From the NCBI GenBank assembly GCA_022561415.1, contig JADFRH010000035.1:1-11820 (forward strand): 11,820 bases of DNA, read 5' to 3'. Source of the DNA: Planctomycetota bacterium (GTDB lineage Bacteria > Planctomycetota > Phycisphaerae > UBA1845). This document shows, piece by piece, positions 6,531 to 11,820 of the stretch; the stretch's first letter is position 1; each line of letters opens with the position of its first letter. The notes beneath the pieces were generated by a model. The model worked only from the letters and a program-made list of their open reading frames with translations. It ran no database searches and was not told the origin of the DNA. Both the position numbers and the translations under genes were made by a program.

Positions 6531-9131
6531 ATGCGTTCGCAGGATACGATAACACTTACTGGATCCGTTACGGGGGACACACCCGCGGCGAACGTGACGA
6601 TTCCACGTGAGCTGGGTCCGGTACGGCTCCTTCGCGAGATCGGGCGCGGCGGAATGGGTGTCGTTTACCTTGGGTGGCATCAGATGCTCGATCGCGATGT
6701 CGCGGTCAAGTTCCTACTCAACGCGGTGGCCGGGCCCGATGACCCTGGTTTCGCAGGATTTCTCGAGGGAGCGCGCGCCGCCGCACGGCTGGAACATCCA
6801 GGGCTTACCACGATCCACCACGCCGACGTGGTCGATGGCATTCCGTACCTGGTGATGCAGTACATCGACGGCCCTGCGCTGAGCGACGTAGTAAGAAAAA
6901 CGGGACCGCTGAGCCTGCCCGCATCGTTCACCGTTCTCGACGCGGTCTCGGAGGCCATCGGCGAGCTGCACGATCGGGGAATTATCCATCGCGACATCAA
7001 GCCAAGCAACGTAATGCTAGGACTCGATGGGCGCGTGGTCGTCACCGATTTCGGCTTGTCCCTCGCACGGCCAATGGGACAACGAGGCCCCTCCTCACCG
7101 CGGCTAGGCGGCACACCGGTATACATGGCCCCGGAAATGTTCATCGGTGAGGTTTCGCTACGGAGCGACGTCTACGCCCTCGGCATGATGACTTTCGAGC
7201 TGCTAACGGGTGAGTTGCCGTTCGCCGGGACGCTCGAAGAAGTTCGCGAAAAACACCTTCATGAGCCGCTACCGCTTGAGCCACTTCAACGACGCCGGCT
7301 CGATCCCGCGATGATCGAGGTGCTGGAACGAGCCACGCACAAGAATGCGATGTTCCGCTATAAGACGGCCCGGCAGTTTCTGCGAGCGTTGAAAGAGGCG
7401 ATCAGCGGCTCTGAGGCATGGTCAAAGGGTGCTGCCGAGCTTTCGGCATTAGTGGCCCGTTGTGGCACTGAGCCGACAGAGGTGAAACCACCTGAACGCG
7501 GTTCTTCCAGTTCTGATGCGTACTTTGACACGCTTGCGACCGTCGCGGCTGGTAAACGTCAAGTACGTCCCCACATAGCGGACGCACATCAGGACGTGCC
7601 CGAGCCCCTATCCTCAACTATGTCACCCCGTTATCAACGGCTCAGTCGCCTTATTCCGGAAGTCGCTCTGTTCGAGACCGATGAGCAGCGCAAGGCTGCC
7701 ATGCGACGGGCTTCGTCCATAACGGCGCGTGGGTCGGGCCGGTTGTGGATCTGGCTCCTTCTCTTCTTAATGACACTAGGCATCATCCCCTTATTGATGC
7801 GGGTCACCGGCCTAGATGTTGAATGGGGTCGACTCCAGACAAAATATCCCATCGTACGATTGATTTACGGCCCTTTGATGATGTTATTGATGTACTCGTG
7901 GCTTTGGTTTTGTCGATCGGTGATCCGACCAAGGCTACGCGCGCAATTGGTTGCCAAGGGTATACCGATCTGTGTGCCATGCGGCTATAACCTGCGCGGC
8001 CAGGTCGATCCGCGCTGCCCTGAATGCGGGACCGCCTTCGATGAGAAACTGCTGAGCGCCGCTCGCGTAGCACCGAAGACTACGCCCGCCTCCACGTACT
8101 TCGATCGATTGTCCGAAATCGCCGACGATAAACGGGGCACGCAATCGCCACGTGCGGGAACTCGTGAGGCCGCATGCGCAAGCGCCGAGGTCGACGAAGT
8201 ACCGTCATCCAACGATATTTCCTGCATACACTGCGGGTACAACTTGCGCGGGCTTCCAGGCGGGGGCCGTTGTCCTGAGTGCGGAACCGAAGTTGCGCGA
8301 TCCTCGCATGGCAATCTGCTGTCGGCGGCTGATCCCGCCTGGCTTGCTCGTGTCCTTCGAGGGCAAGCGCTAGCCTACGCAGGGTGCGTCGCCCTGCTGG
8401 TGCGTTTCGTCTTTTCTAGCGTGACTGCCAGTGGGAGCTCACTGGCGACTTGGGCCATCGTTGATTCCTTAGGAGCGAGTTCAGTCGTTGAGACCGTTTC
8501 CGAAGCCGTCCTATCGGCCGCGGTGGCCCTTTTTCTACTGCTGGGTGCCTTTGGAACGACGACTATCGATCCACGCTTGTCCTTGACCGAGCAGCCCATC
8601 GCCCTGCGACGGTTTGTCCGCTGGAGCATCGTAGCCATGGTCGCTTTGGCGTTGAGCGGTTACCTGGTTCCGACGGTGTTCAAACAACTCGGGGTCGGCG
8701 CCGAGGTGGCGGCTCTTTGCGGAACCGTGCTACTCAGCGCAAGTGGGTTGGTTTTTCTGAGTGCCCTGGTCGGCATCTGTTACTATCTCGCGGGTTTAGC
8801 TATGCGTATTCCCGATGCCGTATTGGCCACGCGCACCAGGTCAAAAGCGGTCCGCTTTGCTGGATGCATTGGCATTGTCGTGCTTATGGTGGTCTGGGCT
8901 GTACTCACGCACGGCAGCGGCGCATCGGCTGTCGGGTCAGTCAACGTGCCTGGGCGCGTGGTGGATTCGCCCATGTTTTTAATTCTTGTACTTCCTATGC
9001 TTATACTGACGCTGGTTGCCGGCGGGTACGCCGTCGTGCTGATGAATCTGATGTCGGCCTACCGCAAGGCGTTCAGAAAGGCCCTCCTTGAAGCGCGAAA
9101 ACGCGCGACGGCACAGGACGGGCATATCTGA
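6531..9131 (+). CDS. Membrane-anchored Hanks-type Ser/Thr kinase fused to two zinc ribbons and a polytopic membrane domain
   Basis: Protein kinase, 866 residues. The kinase domain spans about 30-290, with GRGGMGVVY (38-46), VAVK with Lys60, HRDIKPSN (153-160, catalytic Asp155), DFG (173-175), APE (200-202) and RSDVYALG (211-218). The alpha-C Glu position appears to be Gly80, preceded by Glu79. The rest is unusual. There is a YFD-x-L motif at 331-335, a membrane pair at about 403-424 and 441-462, then zinc ribbon 1 (Cys481, 484, 496, 499) with CGYNLRG. A second YFD-x-L follows at 523-527, then zinc ribbon 2 (Cys565, 568, 581, 584) and about six hydrophobic segments from 612 to 840. CGYNLRG/CPECG ribbons recall planctomycete membrane proteins. 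GGTGAGG lies only one base before ATG, an odd spacing, but a stop codon just upstream rules out an earlier start. The gene lies 166 bases after the M50 gene and no promoter was recognised in the gap. By eye it uses more TTA, CTA and ATA codons than its neighbours. Confidence 0.9.
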   Translation: MRSQDTITLTGSVTGDTPAANVTIPRELGPVRLLREIGRGGMGVVYLGWHQMLDRDVAVKFLLNAVAGPDDPGFAGFLEGARAAARLEHPGLTTIHHADVVDGIPYLVMQYIDGPALSDVVRKTGPLSLPASFTVLDAVSEAIGELHDRGIIHRDIKPSNVMLGLDGRVVVTDFGLSLARPMGQRGPSSPRLGGTPVYMAPEMFIGEVSLRSDVYALGMMTFELLTGELPFAGTLEEVREKHLHEPLPLEPLQRRRLDPAMIEVLERATHKNAMFRYKTARQFLRALKEAISGSEAWSKGAAELSALVARCGTEPTEVKPPERGSSSSDAYFDTLATVAAGKRQVRPHIADAHQDVPEPLSSTMSPRYQRLSRLIPEVALFETDEQRKAAMRRASSITARGSGRLWIWLLLFLMTLGIIPLLMRVTGLDVEWGRLQTKYPIVRLIYGPLMMLLMYSWLWFCRSVIRPRLRAQLVAKGIPICVPCGYNLRGQVDPRCPECGTAFDEKLLSAARVAPKTTPASTYFDRLSEIADDKRGTQSPRAGTREAACASAEVDEVPSSNDISCIHCGYNLRGLPGGGRCPECGTEVARSSHGNLLSAADPAWLARVLRGQALAYAGCVALLVRFVFSSVTASGSSLATWAIVDSLGASSVVETVSEAVLSAAVALFLLLGAFGTTTIDPRLSLTEQPIALRRFVRWSIVAMVALALSGYLVPTVFKQLGVGAEVAALCGTVLLSASGLVFLSALVGICYYLAGLAMRIPDAVLATRTRSKAVRFAGCIGIVVLMVVWAVLTHGSGASAVGSVNVPGRVVDSPMFLILVLPMLILTLVAGGYAVVLMNLMSAYRKAFRKALLEARKRATAQDGHI

Positions 9132-9364
9132 CCCAGCCTAATTGTAGTGAGCCCGCCGTTGTTTCATTCTGTTTCTCAGCGCAAAGGCACTCGTCCGCAT
9201 GAAAATGAGCCACATTATGAAACGGATCAGCGTCGCAGCTAACGAGCGCGCCCGTCTGCCCTTTACACAAGACGTCAAGGACAAGGAAGCGGGCAAGCGG
9301 ATCGTGTCATGGCCGTCCTCCAAACCGTTCCCACGTGCTCTTCGGGTGTTGTGTAGCGCAGAGT

Positions 9365-9384
9365 GACCGACTGGAAAGTCGGTC
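9365..9384. terminator. Perfect 8-bp hairpin with GGAA loop between convergent genes
   Basis: GACCGACT and AGTCGGTC pair perfectly around GGAA, a GNRA-type tetraloop when read on the plus strand. It lies 31 bases after the stop of the minus-strand cystathionine beta-synthase gene and 233 bases after the kinase stop, so it most plausibly ends or protects the former's mRNA. No T-run follows on either strand, so it is not a standard intrinsic terminator. It could instead be a copy of a dispersed palindromic repeat. Confidence 0.5.
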
Positions 9385-9414
9385 TCCCATGCACACGACG
9401 TGCTTCAGCCGACC

Positions 9415-10794
9415 CTAGCTCTTGGAGGCCAGGAATCCGACCATGTCGATTTCGCCGATGATCCCGACGATCTCGTTGTCCTCGACAATGACGGCCATGT
9501 GCTTCTCTTCGAAAATCGACTGTACCTTCGATAGTGGATCGTCGAGCGATACCTGACCGCGCATTTTCGTGGCAGCCGTGATCGCGGAATCGGTCGCCTT
9601 GCAAGTGCCGCCGATCATACCGCGCAGAATGTCTGACTCATGGAGCATCATGAACGGCGACGTAGCATTCGCGCGAATCGGCATCTGAGATATGCCCAAC
9701 TCGCTCATACGATGGGCAATCGCAGCGATCGTCTCGTCGGGCGAGGCGAAATCGACATGGCTGCCCTTGAACTTCAGCAGATCGCGCACCGAGCCGATGC
9801 GCTCCTCGATGCCGAGATAGCCCATGTCTTTCATCCAGTCGTCGTCAAAGCACTTGCTGATGTAGCGATCGCCCGAGTCGGGAATGATGACAACAACGAG
9901 CTTGCCGGGGCCGAATTCCCTGGCGACCTCGAGGGCTCCGACCATCACCGTACCGGCCGACCCGCCCGCGAAGATGCCCTCCTCGCGAACCAGTTGGCGA
10001 GCCGCGCGGAAGCTCTCATGGTCCGACACCGGCCGAACCTCGTCGATAACCGAGAAATCAAGGGTGCCGACCATGAAGTCGTGCCCGATTCCCTCGACCA
10101 CGTAGACCCTCGGAGGACCGGCCTCACGACCGTTAAACAAGTCGAAGTAAATGCTCCCGATCGGATCGGGGCAGATCACTTTGACTTCCCGCCCCGCTTC
10201 GGCGGCTTTTTCCTTGAGATACTTCGCCGCTCCCGAAATCGTGCCGCCGGTGCCGATCCCCCCCACCAGCGCGTCGATCTTACCGTCGGTGTCGGCCCAG
10301 ATCTCCGGCCCCGTCGTCAGGTAGTGCGCCTCGGGGTTGGCCATGTTGTTGTACTGGTCAATGTAGAAGGCGTTGGGCATCTCCTCGGCGATGCGCTTCG
10401 CTATGGAGACGTAACTCTCGGGGTGGTCGTGATCGAGATCGGTGCGCGTGATAACGACCTCGGTCCCGAAGGCCTTGAGCATGTCGATCTTCTCTTTGCT
10501 CATCTTGTCGGGGATCGTACACACGCATCGATACCCGCGGACGGCGGCCGTCATGGCCAGGCCGAGCCCTGTGTTTCCCGACGTGCTCTCGACAATGGTG
10601 TAGCCGGGTTTTAGCAGGCCCTGCTCCTCCGCCCGGAGCACCATGTGGATGGCCATCCGATCTTTGACGGACCCGCTGGGGTTGAGCTGCTCCATCTTGA
10701 CCAGCACGGTCGCCATCGTGTCGTCCACGATACGGTTGAGCTTCACCATCGGCGTGTTGCCGATCAGATCAAGTATGCTGTCGACGTATTTCAT
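9415..10794 (-). CDS. cbs: Cystathionine beta-synthase (PLP enzyme with C-terminal CBS-domain pair)
   Basis: Cytosolic PLP enzyme that condenses homocysteine with serine to cystathionine, the first step of transsulfuration. The 459 residues match bacterial CBS length. The catalytic domain (1-325) has NPSGSVKDR (38-46) with PLP-binding Lys44, TSGNTGLGLA (71-80) and the phosphate-binding GGIGTGGTISG (178-188). EGIGHDF (234-240) and DSGDRYISKCFDDDWM (306-321) resemble cystathionine beta-synthases more than O-acetylserine sulfhydrylases. Two CBS motifs follow (about 335-395 and 400-457), a Bateman module that may bind an adenosyl ligand. The frame is open for 64 more codons upstream, with ATGs at 10836 and 10851, but family alignment starts at MKYVDSILDLIGNTP. 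The promoter at 10850-10879 would start transcription near 10843, favouring ATG 10794. No clear Shine-Dalgarno is seen there; GGAG touches ATG 10836, an alternative start 14 codons earlier. Cysteine synthase with CBS domains remains a less likely reading. No partner cystathionine lyase gene is visible here. Confidence 0.9.
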   Translation of the reverse strand: MKYVDSILDLIGNTPMVKLNRIVDDTMATVLVKMEQLNPSGSVKDRMAIHMVLRAEEQGLLKPGYTIVESTSGNTGLGLAMTAAVRGYRCVCTIPDKMSKEKIDMLKAFGTEVVITRTDLDHDHPESYVSIAKRIAEEMPNAFYIDQYNNMANPEAHYLTTGPEIWADTDGKIDALVGGIGTGGTISGAAKYLKEKAAEAGREVKVICPDPIGSIYFDLFNGREAGPPRVYVVEGIGHDFMVGTLDFSVIDEVRPVSDHESFRAARQLVREEGIFAGGSAGTVMVGALEVAREFGPGKLVVVIIPDSGDRYISKCFDDDWMKDMGYLGIEERIGSVRDLLKFKGSHVDFASPDETIAAIAHRMSELGISQMPIRANATSPFMMLHESDILRGMIGGTCKATDSAITAATKMRGQVSLDDPLSKVQSIFEEKHMAVIVEDNEIVGIIGEIDMVGFLASKS

Positions 10795-10849
10795 GGTAGT
10801 GCCGGTGCGACTCGCTCGCCGTGCCGAATCCTTCATCTCCGAAACCGGC

Positions 10850-10879
10850 ATAATACGCTGCCTACGGTGCCGCTGGCAA
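10850..10879 (-). promoter_or_regulatory. Sigma-70-like promoter of the cystathionine beta-synthase gene
   Basis: On the minus strand TTGCCA (10879-10874), an 18-base spacer and TATTAT (10855-10850) predict transcription from about 10843 and a leader of roughly 49 bases before the ATG at 10794. It shows that this gene has its own promoter rather than relying on the small gene upstream. Confidence 0.6.
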
Positions 10880-10944
10880 GATGGCGGATCGAGCGCCCGT
10901 TCGGCGGGGTCCGTAGCACTTTCGGAGGGACGGGCGCCTAATCC

Positions 10945-10967
10945 GAGCCGCGACCGTGAGGGAGCGG
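10945..10967. repeat. Candidate dispersed intergenic repeat sequence
   Basis: The segment beginning GAGCCGCGACC and ending AGGGAGCGG, directly before the hairpin at 10966-10984, resembles from memory a short GC-rich sequence scattered between genes in planctomycete genomes. Only one copy is in this window, so repeat status is an inference. Confidence 0.3.
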
Positions 10968-10984
10968 ACCGCCCCACGCGGTCC
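10966..10984. terminator. Perfect 7-bp GC-rich hairpin after the 65-residue gene
   Basis: GGACCGC and GCGGTCC pair around CCCAC. The hairpin begins 20 bases after the stop of the minus-strand small gene and lies upstream of the cystathionine beta-synthase promoter, where a terminator would be expected. There is no T-run, so it may be a factor-dependent or attenuating stem, or part of the repeat next to it. Confidence 0.45.
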
Positions 10985-11004
10985 ACTTGTCGTTGGGGCA
11001 GCGT

Positions 11005-11202
11005 CTAAACCTCGGCGGGTTCATCGGCGACGGCATAAGCCGAATCCTGATCCGGTTCGGCGTCCGGTGACCTGGACTCGTGGAGGGCTCGAAGTTCTTC
11101 GATGCGCTGTTGATGGCGGATGCGTGCCTGGTATCCCATCTGCGAGAAATCCTGCGCGAGCAGTCGATCGAGTTGACTTTCGATTTTCGTGGGCTGTCTC
11201 AC
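11005..11202 (-). CDS. Small protein of unknown function, 65 residues, GTG start
   Basis: The start is GTG at 11202, 7 bases after a strong GGGAGG Shine-Dalgarno (11210-11215), which argues that the gene is real. The product is soluble and charged, with no signal peptide, membrane segment or cysteine. Residues 4-44 look helical (KIESQLDRLLAQDFSQMGYQ, then an Arg/Glu-rich stretch), and the last 20 residues are acidic and probably disordered (Asp/Glu/Ala/Pro). The frame stays open to 11424, but the upstream part is Arg/Ser-rich and unlike a real protein. I do not recognise a family. It lies 210 bases upstream of the cystathionine beta-synthase start on the same strand, separated from it by a hairpin and a promoter, so it is probably an independent unit. 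Confidence 0.62.
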   Translation of the reverse strand: MRQPTKIESQLDRLLAQDFSQMGYQARIRHQQRIEELRALHESRSPDAEPDQDSAYAVADEPAEV

Positions 11203-11209
11203 CGTCGGT

Positions 11210-11215
11210 CCTCCC
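11210..11215 (-). promoter_or_regulatory. Strong Shine-Dalgarno that sets the GTG start of the small gene
   Basis: The minus strand reads GGGAGG, 7 bases before GTG at 11202. It is one of the best ribosome sites in the window and the main reason for placing the start here rather than at 11424. Confidence 0.6.
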
Positions 11216-11256
11216 TTCACAAACAGATATCGAATCGAACACCCGCTGAATACTGC

Positions 11257-11279
11257 CGTTCGGCTGCGCCGGCCGAACG
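11257..11279. repeat. Inverted repeat, 8-bp arms
   Basis: CGTTCGGC and GCCGAACG pair perfectly around a 7-base GC-rich loop, about 55 bases upstream of the small gene's GTG. It could be a regulatory site, an RNA stem or chance in GC-rich DNA. There is no T-run next to it. Confidence 0.4.
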
Positions 11280-11474
11280 CGAGTCCGCATACCGCATCCT
11301 CAGATCGAGCCCGACGCCGCCAGATGTCTATCGGTCGCGACGGAGGGGATCTTCTGTGTTTCCGAGTCGGTTCGGGCACGCACCGGCCGCATCCACGCGA
11401 TAGGCGGTTTCGGCTGTGGCCCAAGCGCCGAGATTGGGATCGAGGATGCCTACCCTGGGGTTCGCCGGATCAGG

Positions 11475-11509
11475 AAGGAAAGAAAAAGGACGTCACGCTT
11501 TCTTTTCTT
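11475..11509. terminator. A/T-rich imperfect hairpin, possible terminator of the Cys-rich gene
   Basis: A purine arm (11475-11488, AAGGAAAGAAAAAG) pairs with a pyrimidine arm (11498-11509, CTTTCTTTTCTT) through 12 pairs with one G-T and a two-base bulge, around loop 11489-11497. Read on the minus strand, the 3' arm and flank are U-rich (CCUUUUUCUUUCC), as at intrinsic terminators, about 130 bases after the stop of the Cys-rich gene. The stem is weak because it is mostly A-U. Confidence 0.35.
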
Positions 11510-11640
11510 GACCGAAGGCGAGGCGCAGGCGGATTGCAGACACGACGACGCCACATAGGAGCGACGAAAAGCAGCTACCTGTCCCGCATCGAATGCGCCC
11601 AGCCCCGATTATGCGAACGGGCCGGTATGCGACGGTCGTC

Positions 11641-11820
11641 CTACGGTGTACAGAGGTCCGCCGCTTGTTCGTCGCAGAAGTCATCCCATTCGGTGGTGCA
11701 ACAGAAATCATCTACGGCGCAGACGGCCGCACAGCACGGTTCACTCGGGTCCGCGAGACAGACGCACCTCTGGCTCCACGCTTCGAGGCAACATTCCGGT
11801 GCGGTCGTGCAGACATCCTT
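11641..11820 (-). CDS. C-terminal end of a Cys-rich repeat protein (enters from right edge)
   Basis: The last 59 residues and the TAG stop of a minus-strand gene whose start lies beyond 11820. Thirteen of 59 residues are Cys, in two repeats about 30 residues apart: VC-x4-E-CC-x3-W-x3-C (starting at visible residue 3) and VC-x4-F-CC-x3-W-x3-C (residue 33), each followed by further Cys. Such CC-x3-W(D) repeats are known to me from large secreted planctomycete proteins, where the Cys are expected to form disulfides. Outside-cell location is inferred, since the signal peptide is not in the window. The frame is uninterrupted to the edge, and composition is far from that of neighbouring intergenic DNA. 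Function unknown; a structural or surface role is a guess. Confidence 0.75.
   Translation of the reverse strand, partial: KDVCTTAPECCLEAWSQRCVCLADPSEPCCAAVCAVDDFCCTTEWDDFCDEQAADLCTP

Larger units (their letters stand above)
11203..11640. other. Intergenic region without a convincing gene
   Basis: About 440 bases between the small gene and the end of the Cys-rich gene. Frames that stay open here encode Arg/Ser/Pro-rich strings without recognisable motifs. It holds the small gene's ribosome site, an 8-bp inverted repeat (11257-11279) and a purine/pyrimidine hairpin (11475-11509). I see no clear promoter for the small gene, no tRNA and no other RNA gene. Confidence 0.55.

Noticed and set aside
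4910..6580. 556-codon open frame on the minus strand
   Set aside because: Long, but fully antisense to the rhomboid tail, the M50 gene and the kinase start; very Arg/His-rich and without motifs, as expected in GC-rich DNA.
9199..9366. 55-codon open frame after the kinase gene (MKMSHIMKR...)
   Set aside because: No Shine-Dalgarno, no recognisable features, and its end runs into the hairpin at 9365; probably chance.
9640..10614. 324-codon open frame on the plus strand
   Set aside because: Antisense shadow of the cystathionine beta-synthase gene.
11493..11711. 72-codon minus-strand open frame with a hydrophobic stretch
   Set aside because: It overlaps the Cys-rich gene end in another frame, lacks a ribosome site, and its hydrophobic part is short and Arg-flanked.
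1..11820. CRISPR array, tRNA, rRNA, insertion sequence or phage genes
   Set aside because: No regularly spaced repeats, cloverleaf-like segments, transposase motifs or terminal inverted repeats with target duplications were seen on either strand.

Overview
The window reads as a chromosomal segment of a high-GC bacterium, most likely a planctomycete and perhaps a Phycisphaerae-like one. This is inferred from four features. There is a membrane-anchored Hanks-type kinase carrying CGYNLRG/CPECG zinc ribbons. Rhomboid and M50 proteases end in the same C-terminal tail. A Cys-rich repeat protein of the CC-x3-W type lies at the right edge. There is also an extended multi-PDZ RseP. No plasmid, phage, IS, CRISPR, rRNA or tRNA signal was seen.

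Left part (1-3576, minus strand): dxr (MEP isoprenoid pathway) overlaps the start of an RseP-family site-2 protease gene that runs off the left edge. This dxr-rseP order is common in bacteria. The intergenic stretch 3577-3807 holds two divergent sigma-70-like promoters, each with a TTGTCG -35 box and a 17-base spacer. One drives dxr-rseP leftward and one drives a rightward operon.

Centre (3808-6364, plus strand): three tightly spaced genes encode a Nudix hydrolase of the ADP-ribose pyrophosphatase type, a rhomboid serine protease and a compact M50 site-2 protease. The two proteases share a homologous ~30-residue cytosolic tail, which suggests a common partner or control. With RseP, three intramembrane proteases sit within 6.4 kb.

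Centre-right (6531-9131, plus): a Ser/Thr kinase of 866 residues whose C-terminal half contains a duplicated YFD-x-L motif, two zinc ribbons and about eight hydrophobic segments. It looks like a kinase fused to one or two planctomycete-type membrane zinc-ribbon proteins.

Right part (9132-11820, mostly minus): a GNRA-looped hairpin separates the kinase from a convergent cystathionine beta-synthase with a C-terminal CBS-domain pair and its own good promoter. A 65-residue protein of unknown function follows, with a GTG start and a strong Shine-Dalgarno. After it come about 440 bases without a convincing gene, and then the C-terminal end of a Cys-rich repeat protein entering from the right edge. 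Two short GC-rich intergenic palindromes (9365-9384 and 10966-10984) may belong to dispersed repeat families. No defence or otherwise clearly novel system is evident. The unusual points are the shared protease tail, the kinase/zinc-ribbon fusion and the expanded PDZ array.
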